From the NCBI RefSeq assembly GCF_009901565.1, contig NZ_WXEW01000002.1, forward strand, positions 1 to 64,000: a stretch of 64,000 bases of DNA, read 5' to 3'. The stretch is from Herbidospora solisilvae. Lineage in GTDB: Bacteria > Actinomycetota > Actinomycetes > Streptosporangiales > Streptosporangiaceae. The position numbers and the translations under genes are program-made. The stretch's first letter is position 1; every line of letters starts with the position of its first letter. Below, piece by piece: positions 36,100 through 43,597 of the stretch. A model generated the notes under the pieces. The model was not told where the DNA came from, did no database searches, and worked only from the letters and a program-made list of their open reading frames with translations.

Positions 36100-37194
36100 A
36101 TGACTCGCTTGGTGGCGCTGGGCGTGGAAGAGGAATTCCACGTCGTCGACCTCGTCAGCCGCCGGCTGACCCCACAGGCCCATGTCGTCCTCGACGGCCT
36201 CCCCGACACGAGTTTCTCGGCCGAGCTCCAGCAGGCCGTCGTCGAGACCAACAGCACCCCGACCCCCGACCTGGCCGCCCTCCGCGCCGACCTGGTCGAC
36301 CTGCGCCGTCGCCTGATCGCCAGCGCCGAACCCCACGGCCTGGGCATCGTCGGTTCCGGCACCGCGCCCCTGCACGGCACCGGCGGTTTCGCGCTCACCC
36401 CCGACGAACGTTACGAATATCTGCTCGACAGCTACCAGTTCATCGCCCGCGAGCAGTTCATCTGCGGCGGCCAGGTCCACGTGGAGATCACCGACCGCGA
36501 CCTGGCCGTGCTGGTGGCGCAGCGGGTGCAGTCGTGGCTGCCGGTCCTCCTGGCCGTCTCGGCGAGTTCGCCCTACTGGTTCGAGACCGACAGCGGCTAC
36601 GCCAGCAGCCGGGCCCTGGCCTGGCAGCGCTGGCCGACCGCCGGGCCGCTCGGGCCGTTCCGGTCGGCGGCCGAATACGACCAGGCCGTCGCCGACCTGG
36701 TGACCTCCGGGGTCATCGACGACCCGGGCATGGTCTACTTCGACATCCGGTTGTCGGCGCACGTGCCGACGATGGAGCTGCGGGTCTGCGACTCGGTTCC
36801 CCGGGTCGACGACATGGTCCTGCTGGCCGGGCTGTTCCGGGCCCTGGTCGTGCGGGAGACCGACGCCGTCGAGGCCGGGGCGCCGCCCCGGTTCGAGCAG
36901 CGGCCCGCGCTCCTGCGGGCGGCGACCTGGCGGGCGGCCCGCTCCGGGCTGGGCGGTGACCTCATCTCGCCGCTCACCGGAAAACCGAGCCCGGCGGGGC
37001 TGCTGGTGGAGACGCTGCTGGAGGAGCTGCGCCCGACCCTGGAGGCGCTCGGCGACTGGGAGACGGTCTCGGCGCTGGCCCTGGAGGCGGTGCGGCTCGG
37101 CGGGTCGGCGGCGCGGCAGCGGGCGGCGTACCGAAGGAACGGGCAGGCCGCCGACGTGGTCGATCTGCTGGTGCGGGAGACCGCCGAGGGCTGA
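36100..37194 (+). CDS. YbdK-type carboxylate-amine ligase (GCS2 family)
   Basis: A 364-residue ATP-dependent ligase of the glutamate-cysteine ligase 2 / YbdK family: LGVEEEFHVVD at the N-terminus, FSAELQQAVVETNS, FICGGQVHVEI and MELRVCDSVPRVDD are characteristic. YbdK enzymes have weak gamma-glutamylcysteine activity; the true substrate is often unknown. ATG 36100 is chosen since the family normally begins close to LGVEEE; an ATG at 36079 adds seven residues. Confidence 0.9.
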   Translation: MTRLVALGVEEEFHVVDLVSRRLTPQAHVVLDGLPDTSFSAELQQAVVETNSTPTPDLAALRADLVDLRRRLIASAEPHGLGIVGSGTAPLHGTGGFALTPDERYEYLLDSYQFIAREQFICGGQVHVEITDRDLAVLVAQRVQSWLPVLLAVSASSPYWFETDSGYASSRALAWQRWPTAGPLGPFRSAAEYDQAVADLVTSGVIDDPGMVYFDIRLSAHVPTMELRVCDSVPRVDDMVLLAGLFRALVVRETDAVEAGAPPRFEQRPALLRAATWRAARSGLGGDLISPLTGKPSPAGLLVETLLEELRPTLEALGDWETVSALALEAVRLGGSAARQRAAYRRNGQAADVVDLLVRETAEG

Positions 37195-37265
37195 CCAGGT
37201 CCTGGTGCGGCCGGCGATCCTGCCGGCCGCACGGACCGGCGCAGGCCACCGGTACCCTGCTGGGC

Positions 37266-37616
37266 ATGTTCTCCGCCTATTCCGGATGGGTGATCGGCGC
37301 GGCCCTGCTGCTGGCCGTCGTCTCCCTGGTCACGGCGATCCGGAACCGGCCCATGGGGGCGGTCGTCCTGGCCGGGCTGGTCCTGGTCGAGCTCGCCCTC
37401 GTCGTGCAGGCCGTGATCGCCTTCCCGAAGGCCGGTCAGGTGACCGAGCAGGCCACCTTCGTCGGCTACCTCATCGGCACGATCGTCATTCCGCCCGCGG
37501 CGGTGTGGTGGGGGAAGGCCGAACGCACCCGGTGGGGGCCCGCGGTGATCGCCGTGGCCGCCTTCACGGTCGGGGTCATGACCGGGCGGCTGCTGCAGCT
37601 GTGGGACATGCCGTGA
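37266..37616 (+). CDS. Four-helix hypothetical membrane protein
   Basis: A 116-residue protein with about four hydrophobic helices and few charged residues (AIRNRPMG, WWGKAERTRWG). Function unknown. ATG 37266 follows a GC-rich gap of about 70 bp after the YbdK gene. Its stop overlaps the next start (GTGA), so the two membrane proteins may work together. Confidence 0.75.
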   Translation: MFSAYSGWVIGAALLLAVVSLVTAIRNRPMGAVVLAGLVLVELALVVQAVIAFPKAGQVTEQATFVGYLIGTIVIPPAAVWWGKAERTRWGPAVIAVAAFTVGVMTGRLLQLWDMP

Positions 37617-38005
37617 CCACGCGGGTGAACACCGGTCCGGGCCGCCTGCTCGTCGCGGTCTATGGGGTGTTCGCGCTGGCGGCCTCGGCTCGGGCCGGGG
37701 TGCAGATCGCCACGAAGTTCTCGGAGGCGCCGCTGGCCTACTCGTTGTCGGCGTTCGCGGCGCTCGTCTACATCGTGCTCACCGTGGCGCTGGCCAGGGG
37801 GAACGGGCGGCTGGCCCTGGCCGCCTGCCTGATCGAGCTGGCCGGGGTGCTGGTCGTCGGGACGCTGTCGATCGTCGACTCCCAGGCGTTCCCGCACGCG
37901 ACCGTGTGGTCGGGCTTCGGCAGCGGCTATCTGTTCGTCCCGCTGGTGCTGCCCGTGATCGGTCTCGTCTGGTTGTTCAGAACGCGCAGACTCGGGCAGG
38001 TGTGA
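37613..38005 (+). CDS. Hypothetical membrane protein
   Basis: A 130-residue protein with about four helices: LLVAVYGVFALAASARAGVQIA, AYSLSAFAALVYIVLTVAL, ACLIELAGVLVVGTLS and YLFVPLVLPVIGLVWLF, ending RTRRLGQV. It resembles small integral membrane proteins common in actinomycetes, function unknown. Coupled to the preceding gene by a GTGA overlap. Confidence 0.78.
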   Translation: MTTRVNTGPGRLLVAVYGVFALAASARAGVQIATKFSEAPLAYSLSAFAALVYIVLTVALARGNGRLALAACLIELAGVLVVGTLSIVDSQAFPHATVWSGFGSGYLFVPLVLPVIGLVWLFRTRRLGQV

Positions 38006-38036
38006 CCGTTCCCCGACAATCCAGGAGGAACGGCTA

Positions 38037-38609
38037 GTGAGCACGATCGAGAACACCGTAGACGTGGATGTGCCGGTCCGGACCGCCTACAACCAGTGGA
38101 CCCAGTTCGAGTCCTTCCCCGAATTCATGGAAGGCGTGGAGTCGGTCAAGCAGCTCGACGACCGGCGGACGCACTGGGTCGTCGAGATCGCCGGAGTCCG
38201 GCGCGAGTTCGAGGCCGAGATCACCGAGCAGACTCCCGACCACCGGATCGAGTGGCGGTCGCTGGAGCGTCCGCGCCAGTCCGGCACGGTGACCTTCGAG
38301 ACTCTCGGGGCGGCGGCCTGCCGGGTCACCCTGCGGATGGAGTACGACCCCGAGGGGTTCACCGAGACCATGGGCGACGCCCTGCAGATCGTCCGCCTGA
38401 GGGTCAACGGCGACCTCAACCGGTTCAAGGAGTTCATCGAGTCCCGCGGCGGCGAGACCGGCGGCTGGCGCGGCGACGTCGGGGACCGGCACGAACCCGG
38501 CGGCACCCTGCCGGGCGACACGTCCCTGCCCGCGCCCGGCGCGACACCCCGGGCCCACGGCAATCCCCGGTACGACGAGGGCCCGCCGCTGACCCCGCCG
38601 ATCGCCTGA
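38037..38609 (+). CDS. SRPBCC-fold (polyketide cyclase/dehydrase-like) protein
   Basis: A 190-residue soluble protein. Residues 1-145 match the SRPBCC/cyclase-dehydrase pattern (TIENTVDVDVPVRTAYNQWTQFESFPEFM, VEIAGVRREFEAEITEQ). The tail after about 150 is Pro/Gly-rich and probably disordered. The family binds hydrophobic ligands; no specific ligand can be assigned. GTG 38037 has AGGAGGAA 6-7 nt upstream, one of the best ribosome sites in the window. Confidence 0.85.
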   Translation: MSTIENTVDVDVPVRTAYNQWTQFESFPEFMEGVESVKQLDDRRTHWVVEIAGVRREFEAEITEQTPDHRIEWRSLERPRQSGTVTFETLGAAACRVTLRMEYDPEGFTETMGDALQIVRLRVNGDLNRFKEFIESRGGETGGWRGDVGDRHEPGGTLPGDTSLPAPGATPRAHGNPRYDEGPPLTPPIA

Positions 38610-38614
38610 TCCCC

Positions 38615-38646
38615 GTGGGCGGCCCTGTGGGGCCGCCCACTTTTAT
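38615..38646 (+). terminator. Terminator after SRPBCC gene
   Basis: An 11-bp perfect stem GTGGGCGGCCC / GGGCCGCCCAC with loop TGTG is followed by TTTTATT. Confidence 0.9.
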
Positions 38647-38651
38647 TACAA

Positions 38652-38709
38652 CCAGTTTGCCTAACTGGACAAAAGGGTCCTAAACTTTGTCGAATCATAG
38701 GATGATTCG
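38652..38709 (+). promoter_or_regulatory. Two dyads upstream of the CynX-type transporter
   Basis: CCAGTT-tgcct-AACTGG (38652-38668) and CGAATCAT-agg-ATGATTCG (38691-38709) are perfect inverted repeats in the 90-bp AT-richer gap before the transporter. They look like operators for two regulators, or two sites of different kinds. No regulator gene is adjacent. Confidence 0.45.
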
Positions 38710-38732
38710 ATGAGTGGGGGATTGAGTTAGGC

Positions 38733-40151
38733 ATGGCAGCGATCGCCGCCCGCCGAAGTCGTACCGGATCGATCGCCTGGCTGGTGGCCGTGGGGATCGT
38801 GCTCGCCGCGCTGAACCTGCGTACCGCGGTCAGCAGCGTCGGCCCCGTGCTCGACCAGATCAGAGACTCTCTCGGCATGTCGGCGGTGACCGCGGGGGTG
38901 CTCACCACGCTGCCGGTCCTGTGTTTCGCCGCCTTCGGCGCGGTGACCCCGGCCCTGTCCCGAAGGGCCGGGGAGCACCGGCTGCTGGTGGCCGCGCTGG
39001 TGCTCACCGGCGTGGGCCTGCTGATCCGGTCGATGGTCGACGACGTCGCGGTGTTCCTGCTGGCCAGTGCCGTCGCGCTCGCGGGGGGCGCGATCGGCAA
39101 CGTGCTGATCCCGACGCTGATCAAGCGGCACTTCCCGGCCCGGCCGGGGCCGCTGACCACGCTGTACTCGGTCGGGCTCGCGTTCGGCACGATGATCTCG
39201 TCCGCCGCGACCGTGCCGATCCAGAAGGCCGCCGACGGGAACTGGCACGTCGCCCTCGGGGTGTGGGCGGCGCTGGCGGCCGTTGCGGTCATCCCGTGGC
39301 TCGCGCTGCTGCGCACCGAGCCCGAGCGCGGGACGGCCGCCGGGATCAGGCCGGGGGACCTGCTCCGCAACCGGCTCGCCTGGGCCATGGCCGGCTACTT
39401 CGGGTCGCAGAGCCTGATCGCGTACGTCATCTTCGGCTGGTTCCCGCAGTTCCTGCTGGACCACGGGTTCACCGGCGAGCAGACCGGAACGGTCATGGCG
39501 ATCTTCGCGGCGGTCGGCATCCCGGTCTCGCTCGTGGTGCCCGCCCTGGCGACCCGGATGCGCGACCAGCGGCCGCTGATCCTCGGGTTCGTCGCGATCT
39601 ACGTGATCGGCTTCGCCGGGCTGCTGACCGGCCAGGCCATCGTGGTGTGGACGCTGGTGCTGTCGCTGGCCATGGGATCGTTCCCGCTGGCCCTGGCGCT
39701 GCTGGGGCTGCGCACCCGGACCGCCGAGGCCACCGCCGCGTTGTCGGCGTTCGGGCAGAGCGCCGGCTACCTCTTCGCCGGGGCCGGGCCGCTCGTGGTC
39801 GGCGTGCTCTACCAGCTGTCCGGCGGCTGGACGCTGCCCTTCGCCCTGCTCTTCGTGGTGGTCGCCGCCCAGGCGGTCACCGGGTGGTACGTGGGCGGCG
39901 ACCGGGTCCTGGACGCCGTGCCCGATAATGACAGTCATGGACCTTCGCGCATCGACCCAGGTCACCTATCCCAAGGGCGGGCTGACCGGGTCGTCGGAAG
40001 TGGTCGCGCGGGTGCCGCTGGGGGGCGGCCACGGAGTGATCGTGGCCCGGACCCCCTTCCACCCACTCGACCACGCCTGGCCCGACCAGCCGGCCGACAC
40101 CGGTCTGCTCGCCGGGGCCCGGGTGGTCGACTGCCAGACCGGTGCGACTGA
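38733..40151 (+). CDS. CynX/NimT-type MFS transporter with long C-terminal overlap
   Basis: A 472-residue frame with 12 predicted membrane helices. LAALNLRTAVSSVGPVLDQIRDSLGMS at the N-terminus and the later TRTAEATAALSAFGQSAGYL are typical of the CynX/NimT (cyanate/nitroimidazole-type) group; the substrate is unknown. The membrane part ends near residue 390. The last ~75 residues are Arg/Gly-rich and overlap the AlaX-like gene by about 215 bp in another frame, which suggests that an original stop was lost or that the extension is tolerated. Confidence 0.85.
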   Translation: MAAIAARRSRTGSIAWLVAVGIVLAALNLRTAVSSVGPVLDQIRDSLGMSAVTAGVLTTLPVLCFAAFGAVTPALSRRAGEHRLLVAALVLTGVGLLIRSMVDDVAVFLLASAVALAGGAIGNVLIPTLIKRHFPARPGPLTTLYSVGLAFGTMISSAATVPIQKAADGNWHVALGVWAALAAVAVIPWLALLRTEPERGTAAGIRPGDLLRNRLAWAMAGYFGSQSLIAYVIFGWFPQFLLDHGFTGEQTGTVMAIFAAVGIPVSLVVPALATRMRDQRPLILGFVAIYVIGFAGLLTGQAIVVWTLVLSLAMGSFPLALALLGLRTRTAEATAALSAFGQSAGYLFAGAGPLVVGVLYQLSGGWTLPFALLFVVVAAQAVTGWYVGGDRVLDAVPDNDSHGPSRIDPGHLSQGRADRVVGSGRAGAAGGRPRSDRGPDPLPPTRPRLARPAGRHRSARRGPGGRLPDRCD

Positions 40152-40764
40152 CGGCCAGACCCTCTACATCGGCGACGAGATCCCCGTGAAGCGGGGCGCC
40201 GAGGGGTGGCACTGGCTGGTCGTCCACATCATGGAGGAGCCCATCGAGGGCCAGGTCGAGTTGTGGGTCGACCCCGACCGCCGGCACGGCCTGTCGGCCG
40301 GCCACACCGCCTGCCATCTGACGGCGCTGGCGCTCAACGAGGCGCTGGCGCCGCTCTGGCGCAAGGAGGCCCGCGCCGACAGCCTCGGCCACCCCGACTT
40401 CGACCAGCTCGCGATCACGTCGTCGCGGATCCTCAACCACGGCAGCCGCGACGTCTACCGGCTGGGCAAGTCGCTGCGGCGCAAGGGCTTCGACCCCGCC
40501 GGGCTGGACCTCCCCGCGCTGACCGAGCAGGTGGGCGAGCGCCTCAAGGAGTGGATCGCGGCCGACGCGCCCGTCTGGGTCGACTGCCCCGACGAAGACC
40601 TCACCGCCCGCCGGACGTGGCGCTGCCTCCTGCCGGGGGCGGAGGCCTCGATCCCCTGCGGGGGCACCCATCTGACCAGTACCGGGGAGCTCAACGCGGT
40701 CGCGGTGGAGTTCGCCCTCGACGGCGACGAACTGGCGATGACGACCCGGGTCGCCCGCTCTTAG
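39937..40764 (+). CDS. AlaX-like alanyl-tRNA editing / metal-dependent hydrolase
   Basis: A 275-residue protein resembling the editing domain of alanyl-tRNA synthetase: zinc-binding HTACH (H-x3-H, about residues 127-131) and CGGTH (C-x3-H, near residue 245), the two halves of the AlaX site. It may clear mischarged Ser- or Gly-tRNA(Ala), or be a diverged hydrolase. ATG 39937 is chosen because GATAAT ends 7 nt upstream, a leaderless promoter inside the transporter gene. An ATG 9 bp earlier overlaps that box. Confidence 0.75.
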   Translation: MDLRASTQVTYPKGGLTGSSEVVARVPLGGGHGVIVARTPFHPLDHAWPDQPADTGLLAGARVVDCQTGATDGQTLYIGDEIPVKRGAEGWHWLVVHIMEEPIEGQVELWVDPDRRHGLSAGHTACHLTALALNEALAPLWRKEARADSLGHPDFDQLAITSSRILNHGSRDVYRLGKSLRRKGFDPAGLDLPALTEQVGERLKEWIAADAPVWVDCPDEDLTARRTWRCLLPGAEASIPCGGTHLTSTGELNAVAVEFALDGDELAMTTRVARS

Positions 40765-40772
40765 CGGGTTTT
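40754..40772 (+). terminator. Terminator spanning the AlaX stop codon
   Basis: CCCGC / GCGGG with loop TCTTA includes the TAG stop and is followed directly by TTTT. Confidence 0.6.
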
Positions 40773-40793
40773 CGGGCGGGAAATAAGGGTGGC

Positions 40794-40824
40794 CGCCCGA
40801 GGCGACCTGACCTCGCCTCGGGCG
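40794..40824. terminator. Bidirectional hairpin between convergent genes
   Basis: A perfect 12-bp stem CGCCCGAGGCGA / TCGCCTCGGGCG with loop CCTGACC lies between the AlaX-like gene and the convergent FAD oxidoreductase. No T-tract. Confidence 0.6.
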
Positions 40825-40880
40825 ACCACGCATTAAGCCTAGGCCATGGGAGGTGGATCGGGCCAATCTGCCCCCATCCT

Positions 40881-42041
40881 TTACGTCATCTGGCGCGTTT
40901 TGCCAATCGACTCGACCGTCCGGCGGGCTGCTTCAAGGCCGCTGTTGACCGCCACCTCGCCCAGCAGACCGGGGGCCGCGACGCTGTCTCCGGCGAGCCG
41001 GACGCCCTCTCCCCGGTCGATGGCCGGACGGTCCCGCCAGGTGAATCCCGGCAGGTCAAGGGCGCCGGTGCGGCCTGTCGCGAGGGCGTCCCTGCGCCAG
41101 GTGACGCGGTCGCGCCAGCGGGGGAGACCGAGGTCGGCGAGCCGCTCCAGACGGGCGACGCCCGCCGTCTTGCCCTCTCCCGGACGCAGGGGCACTTGGA
41201 GCTGAACGAGGCTCTCGTTCTCGGGCGCGAGAGTGGGGTCGGGGGAGGAGTACCGTTCCAAGAAGCCGCCCTCGTCGAGATCGGAGATCAGGAAGACGTC
41301 GGCGGGGTCCCGCCTGAGGCCCAGGTCGAGCAGGGCCGACCGGCCGCTCTCCCACGTCAGGGCCGGGTCGCCGAGGAGGGTGCGGGCGGCGTCCAGGCCG
41401 GTGGCGACGATGACGGGGCCCGAGGGGAGTTCGGTGACCCGTGAACCGGTCTCGATCGCGACGCCGAGGTCGCGGGCCCGCGCGGCCATGCGCTCGATCA
41501 TGCGGCCCCAGCCGCCGACGACGTAGCGGGGGGCCGGAAAGCCGGGCCGCGAGACGCGCCGGAAGCGGTCCCAGACGAACTTCGCCGACAGGCGGCCCGG
41601 GTCGGCCTCGTAGGTGACCACGCCCAGCAGGCCGGCCACGGCGCTCGTCGCCTCCTCGCCCAGGTGGCGGTGGCCCCAGCTTTCGAAGCTCTCGTGTACG
41701 GGAGCCTCCCGGCCCCGTTTCAGGAGGGCCCTGACCAGGGGGCGGGGCGGGCGGGCGAGCAGACGGGAGTCGTACCGGACCCGGAATCCCCGGAACTCCT
41801 TCAGGCCCAGCGATCGGCAGGGCCCGGCCAGGCCGCGCCGGTCGAGCCAGCGGAACGGCGCGCCGTCGGAGTAGAGGACGTGGGTGCCGTCGTTGGCGAC
41901 GTAGGGCGCGGCGGTCGAGCGGGCCCGGCCGCCGAGGGTCCGGTGGGCCTCGTGCAGGAGGACGTCCGCGCCCTCCTCCGCGCAGGCGATGGCGGCCGTC
42001 AGCCCGGCGAGTCCGCCGCCGATGATGGTGATCTGCGTCAT
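40881..42041 (-). CDS. FAD-dependent amine-oxidase-like oxidoreductase
   Basis: A 386-residue flavoprotein. The N-terminal Rossmann motif is TIIGGGLAGLTAAIACAEEGADVLLHEA with LGGRARS following; the C-terminal FAD block is VRLAGDSVAAPGLLGEVAVNSG. It resembles phytoene-desaturase/amine-oxidase-type enzymes; the substrate is unknown. It lies 22 bp after the ECF41 sigma gene. An exact ECF41-type promoter stands 9 nt before ATG 42041, so it is the likely direct target of that sigma factor. Oxidoreductases are among the known neighbours of ECF41 factors. Confidence 0.88.
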   Translation of the reverse strand: MTQITIIGGGLAGLTAAIACAEEGADVLLHEAHRTLGGRARSTAAPYVANDGTHVLYSDGAPFRWLDRRGLAGPCRSLGLKEFRGFRVRYDSRLLARPPRPLVRALLKRGREAPVHESFESWGHRHLGEEATSAVAGLLGVVTYEADPGRLSAKFVWDRFRRVSRPGFPAPRYVVGGWGRMIERMAARARDLGVAIETGSRVTELPSGPVIVATGLDAARTLLGDPALTWESGRSALLDLGLRRDPADVFLISDLDEGGFLERYSSPDPTLAPENESLVQLQVPLRPGEGKTAGVARLERLADLGLPRWRDRVTWRRDALATGRTGALDLPGFTWRDRPAIDRGEGVRLAGDSVAAPGLLGEVAVNSGLEAARRTVESIGKTRQMT

Positions 42042-42050
42042 GCACCCGTG

Positions 42051-42077
42051 GACGGGCACGACCTCACAGATGTGACA
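42051..42077 (-). promoter_or_regulatory. ECF41-type promoter of the FAD oxidoreductase
   Basis: Read on the minus strand: TGTCACA (42077-42071), 16 bp, CGTC (42054-42051), then 9 nt to the ATG. This equals the published ECF41 consensus TGTCACA-N16-CGTC as I recall it. The -35 box lies in the last codons of the sigma gene (Met-Ser-His-Leu-stop). The RNA would start at or within a few bases of the ATG. Confidence 0.75.
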
Positions 42078-42927
42078 TCTTCTCCGGGTTGGCGATGACG
42101 TAGACCGTCTGGACCATCCCGTCGGCGACGAGCAGGGAGAAGACCGCCGCCGTCCGCCCGTCGGCGTGGACGACGACCGCCGGGCCCCCGTTCACGTCGG
42201 CGATCTCGATGCTGAGCTCGGCGGCCACGCCGTCGAGGAAACGGCTGACGCCGCGCTCGGAGGCGATGGCGATCAGGAACCTGGCCACGTTCGCGGCCCC
42301 GGCGAGGATGTTCCGCGGCGCCTTGGCCTTGCCGCCGCCGTCGCCGACCAGCGTGACGTCTCTGGCCAGCAGGGCGGTCAGCCCGTCGAGGTCGCCCCCG
42401 ACGGCGGCGCTGACGAACCTCTCGGTGATCTCGCGGCGCTCGCCCCGGTCGACGTCGTAGCGGGGCCGCCGCTCCCTGACGTGCTCGCGGGCACGTTTGG
42501 CGAGCTGCCGGACCGCCGCCTCGTCGCGGCCCAGGACGGCGCCGATCTCGGCGTGGCTGTAGCCGAAGGCCTCCCTGAGGACGAAGACCGCCCTCTCCAG
42601 CGGCGAGAGCGTCTCCAGGACGACCAGGAGCGCCAGTTCGACCGTGTCGGCCAGCTCGGCCTCGTCGGCGACGTCGGGGGTGCTGACGAGCTCCGGCAGC
42701 CACGGGCCGACGTAGGACTCGCGGCGGGTCTTGACGTGCCGGAGCCGGTCGACGGCCAGGTTCGTGGTGACCCGGACGAGATAGGCGCGCTCGTCGTCGG
42801 CGTGGCCCTCGGGGACCTGTGACCAGCGCAGCCAGGCCTCCTGGACGACGTCTTCGGCGTCGGTGACGCTGCCCAGGATGCGATAGGCGACCCCGAGCAG
42901 GACCTTCCGGTGCTCAGTGAAAGTCAT
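42064..42927 (-). CDS. ECF41-family RNA polymerase sigma factor
   Basis: A 287-residue sigma factor: sigma-2 region about 1-75 (LGVAYRILGSVTDAEDVVQEAWLRW), sigma-4 about 105-165 (LEILS-type SPLERAVFVLREAFGYSHAEIGAVLGRDEAAVRQLAKRARE), then a fused SnoaL-like domain of about 115 residues. The linker WLPELVS and the C-terminal blocks DGGGKA and NPEKM correspond to the three ECF41 hallmarks (WLPEP, DGGGKV, NPDKL). In ECF41 the fused domain takes the place of an anti-sigma factor. ATG 42927 overlaps the hemerythrin stop. It has its own ECF41 promoter. Confidence 0.93.
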   Translation of the reverse strand: MTFTEHRKVLLGVAYRILGSVTDAEDVVQEAWLRWSQVPEGHADDERAYLVRVTTNLAVDRLRHVKTRRESYVGPWLPELVSTPDVADEAELADTVELALLVVLETLSPLERAVFVLREAFGYSHAEIGAVLGRDEAAVRQLAKRAREHVRERRPRYDVDRGERREITERFVSAAVGGDLDGLTALLARDVTLVGDGGGKAKAPRNILAGAANVARFLIAIASERGVSRFLDGVAAELSIEIADVNGGPAVVVHADGRTAAVFSLLVADGMVQTVYVIANPEKMSHL

Positions 42928-43535
42928 GACCCCGTAGACGTATCACCTGGACCGGATGTGACACGCATCGTGCGGTATCCCGGGAGCCAGTCGTCGCGGT
43001 AGGCCGTCCTGATCGGGCCGGGCAGGGAGTTCAGGACGCGGTCGGCGAGGTCGTCGGCGGCGGAGTCGAGCAGCCAGGGCAGGTACCGGGCGGTGTCGTC
43101 GCCCACCCGCCGGCGGTGGAGCGCGCCGAAGCGGGCCCACTCCTCCTCGGGGAGGGTGGCGGCGATCAGCGGCAGGGTCTCGTGCTCCTCGTGCCGCAGG
43201 TGGGCGGTGAGCCGGTCGCGCAGGACGGCCACGTTCTCGGCCAGGTCGCCGGGGCCGCTCGACTCGACGGCGGCCAGGGCGGGGTCGATGACGGAGTGTT
43301 CGGCCTCCATGGCGTCGAGGAGGGCCAGGTCGGTCTCGGGGACCACCTTGCGCAGGGCGGGCCACAGGGCGTCGTCCTCGGACGTGTGGTGGATGTGCAG
43401 GTAGGTGGTGAACAGTTCCCAGGTCACGGTGGCCTTGAGCAGGCCGTCGGGGGTCTCGGTGAGGCGGGCGACGCGGTCGAGCTCGCGTCTGAGAGCGGCG
43501 TGGAAGGCGTACATCATCGTCATGTCGATGCTCAT
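42924..43535 (-). CDS. Hemerythrin-domain protein
   Basis: A 203-residue four-helix protein with the His/Glu pattern of hemerythrin-like domains: YAFHAALRREL, TYLHIHHTSEDDALWP, AEHSVIDPALA and HLRHEEHETLPLI. It may bind a di-iron centre and sense or buffer oxygen, NO or iron (family knowledge). ATG 43535 is chosen over one at 43571 because TTGACG-N17-TAAAGT ends 7 nt upstream. Its TCA stop overlaps the sigma start (ATGA), so it leads the sigma-oxidoreductase operon. Confidence 0.85.
   Translation of the reverse strand: MSIDMTMMYAFHAALRRELDRVARLTETPDGLLKATVTWELFTTYLHIHHTSEDDALWPALRKVVPETDLALLDAMEAEHSVIDPALAAVESSGPGDLAENVAVLRDRLTAHLRHEEHETLPLIAATLPEEEWARFGALHRRRVGDDTARYLPWLLDSAADDLADRVLNSLPGPIRTAYRDDWLPGYRTMRVTSGPGDTSTGS
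42937..42963 (-). promoter_or_regulatory. ECF41-type promoter of the sigma gene (autoregulation)
   Basis: On the minus strand: TGTCACA (42963-42957), 16 bp, CGTC (42940-42937), then 9 nt to ATG 42927. The geometry is identical to the oxidoreductase promoter. It lies inside the 3' end of the hemerythrin gene, so the sigma can be expressed from the operon promoter and, separately, from its own. Confidence 0.75.
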
Positions 43536-43542
43536 GTCGCGG

Positions 43543-43591
43543 ACTTTATTATCAACATGCTTAACCGTCAATGATTTAAGTGTCTTATGCT
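43543..43591. promoter_or_regulatory. Divergent promoters of hemerythrin and MarR genes with a shared dyad
   Basis: Minus strand: TTGACG (43571-43566), 17 bp, TAAAGT (43548-43543), 7 nt to the hemerythrin ATG. Plus strand: TATGCT (43586-43591), 6 nt to GTG 43598. CTTAA (43560-43564) and TTAAG (43576-43580) form a dyad across both promoters that could be the MarR operator. Confidence 0.55.
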
Positions 43592-43597
43592 GTCGAG

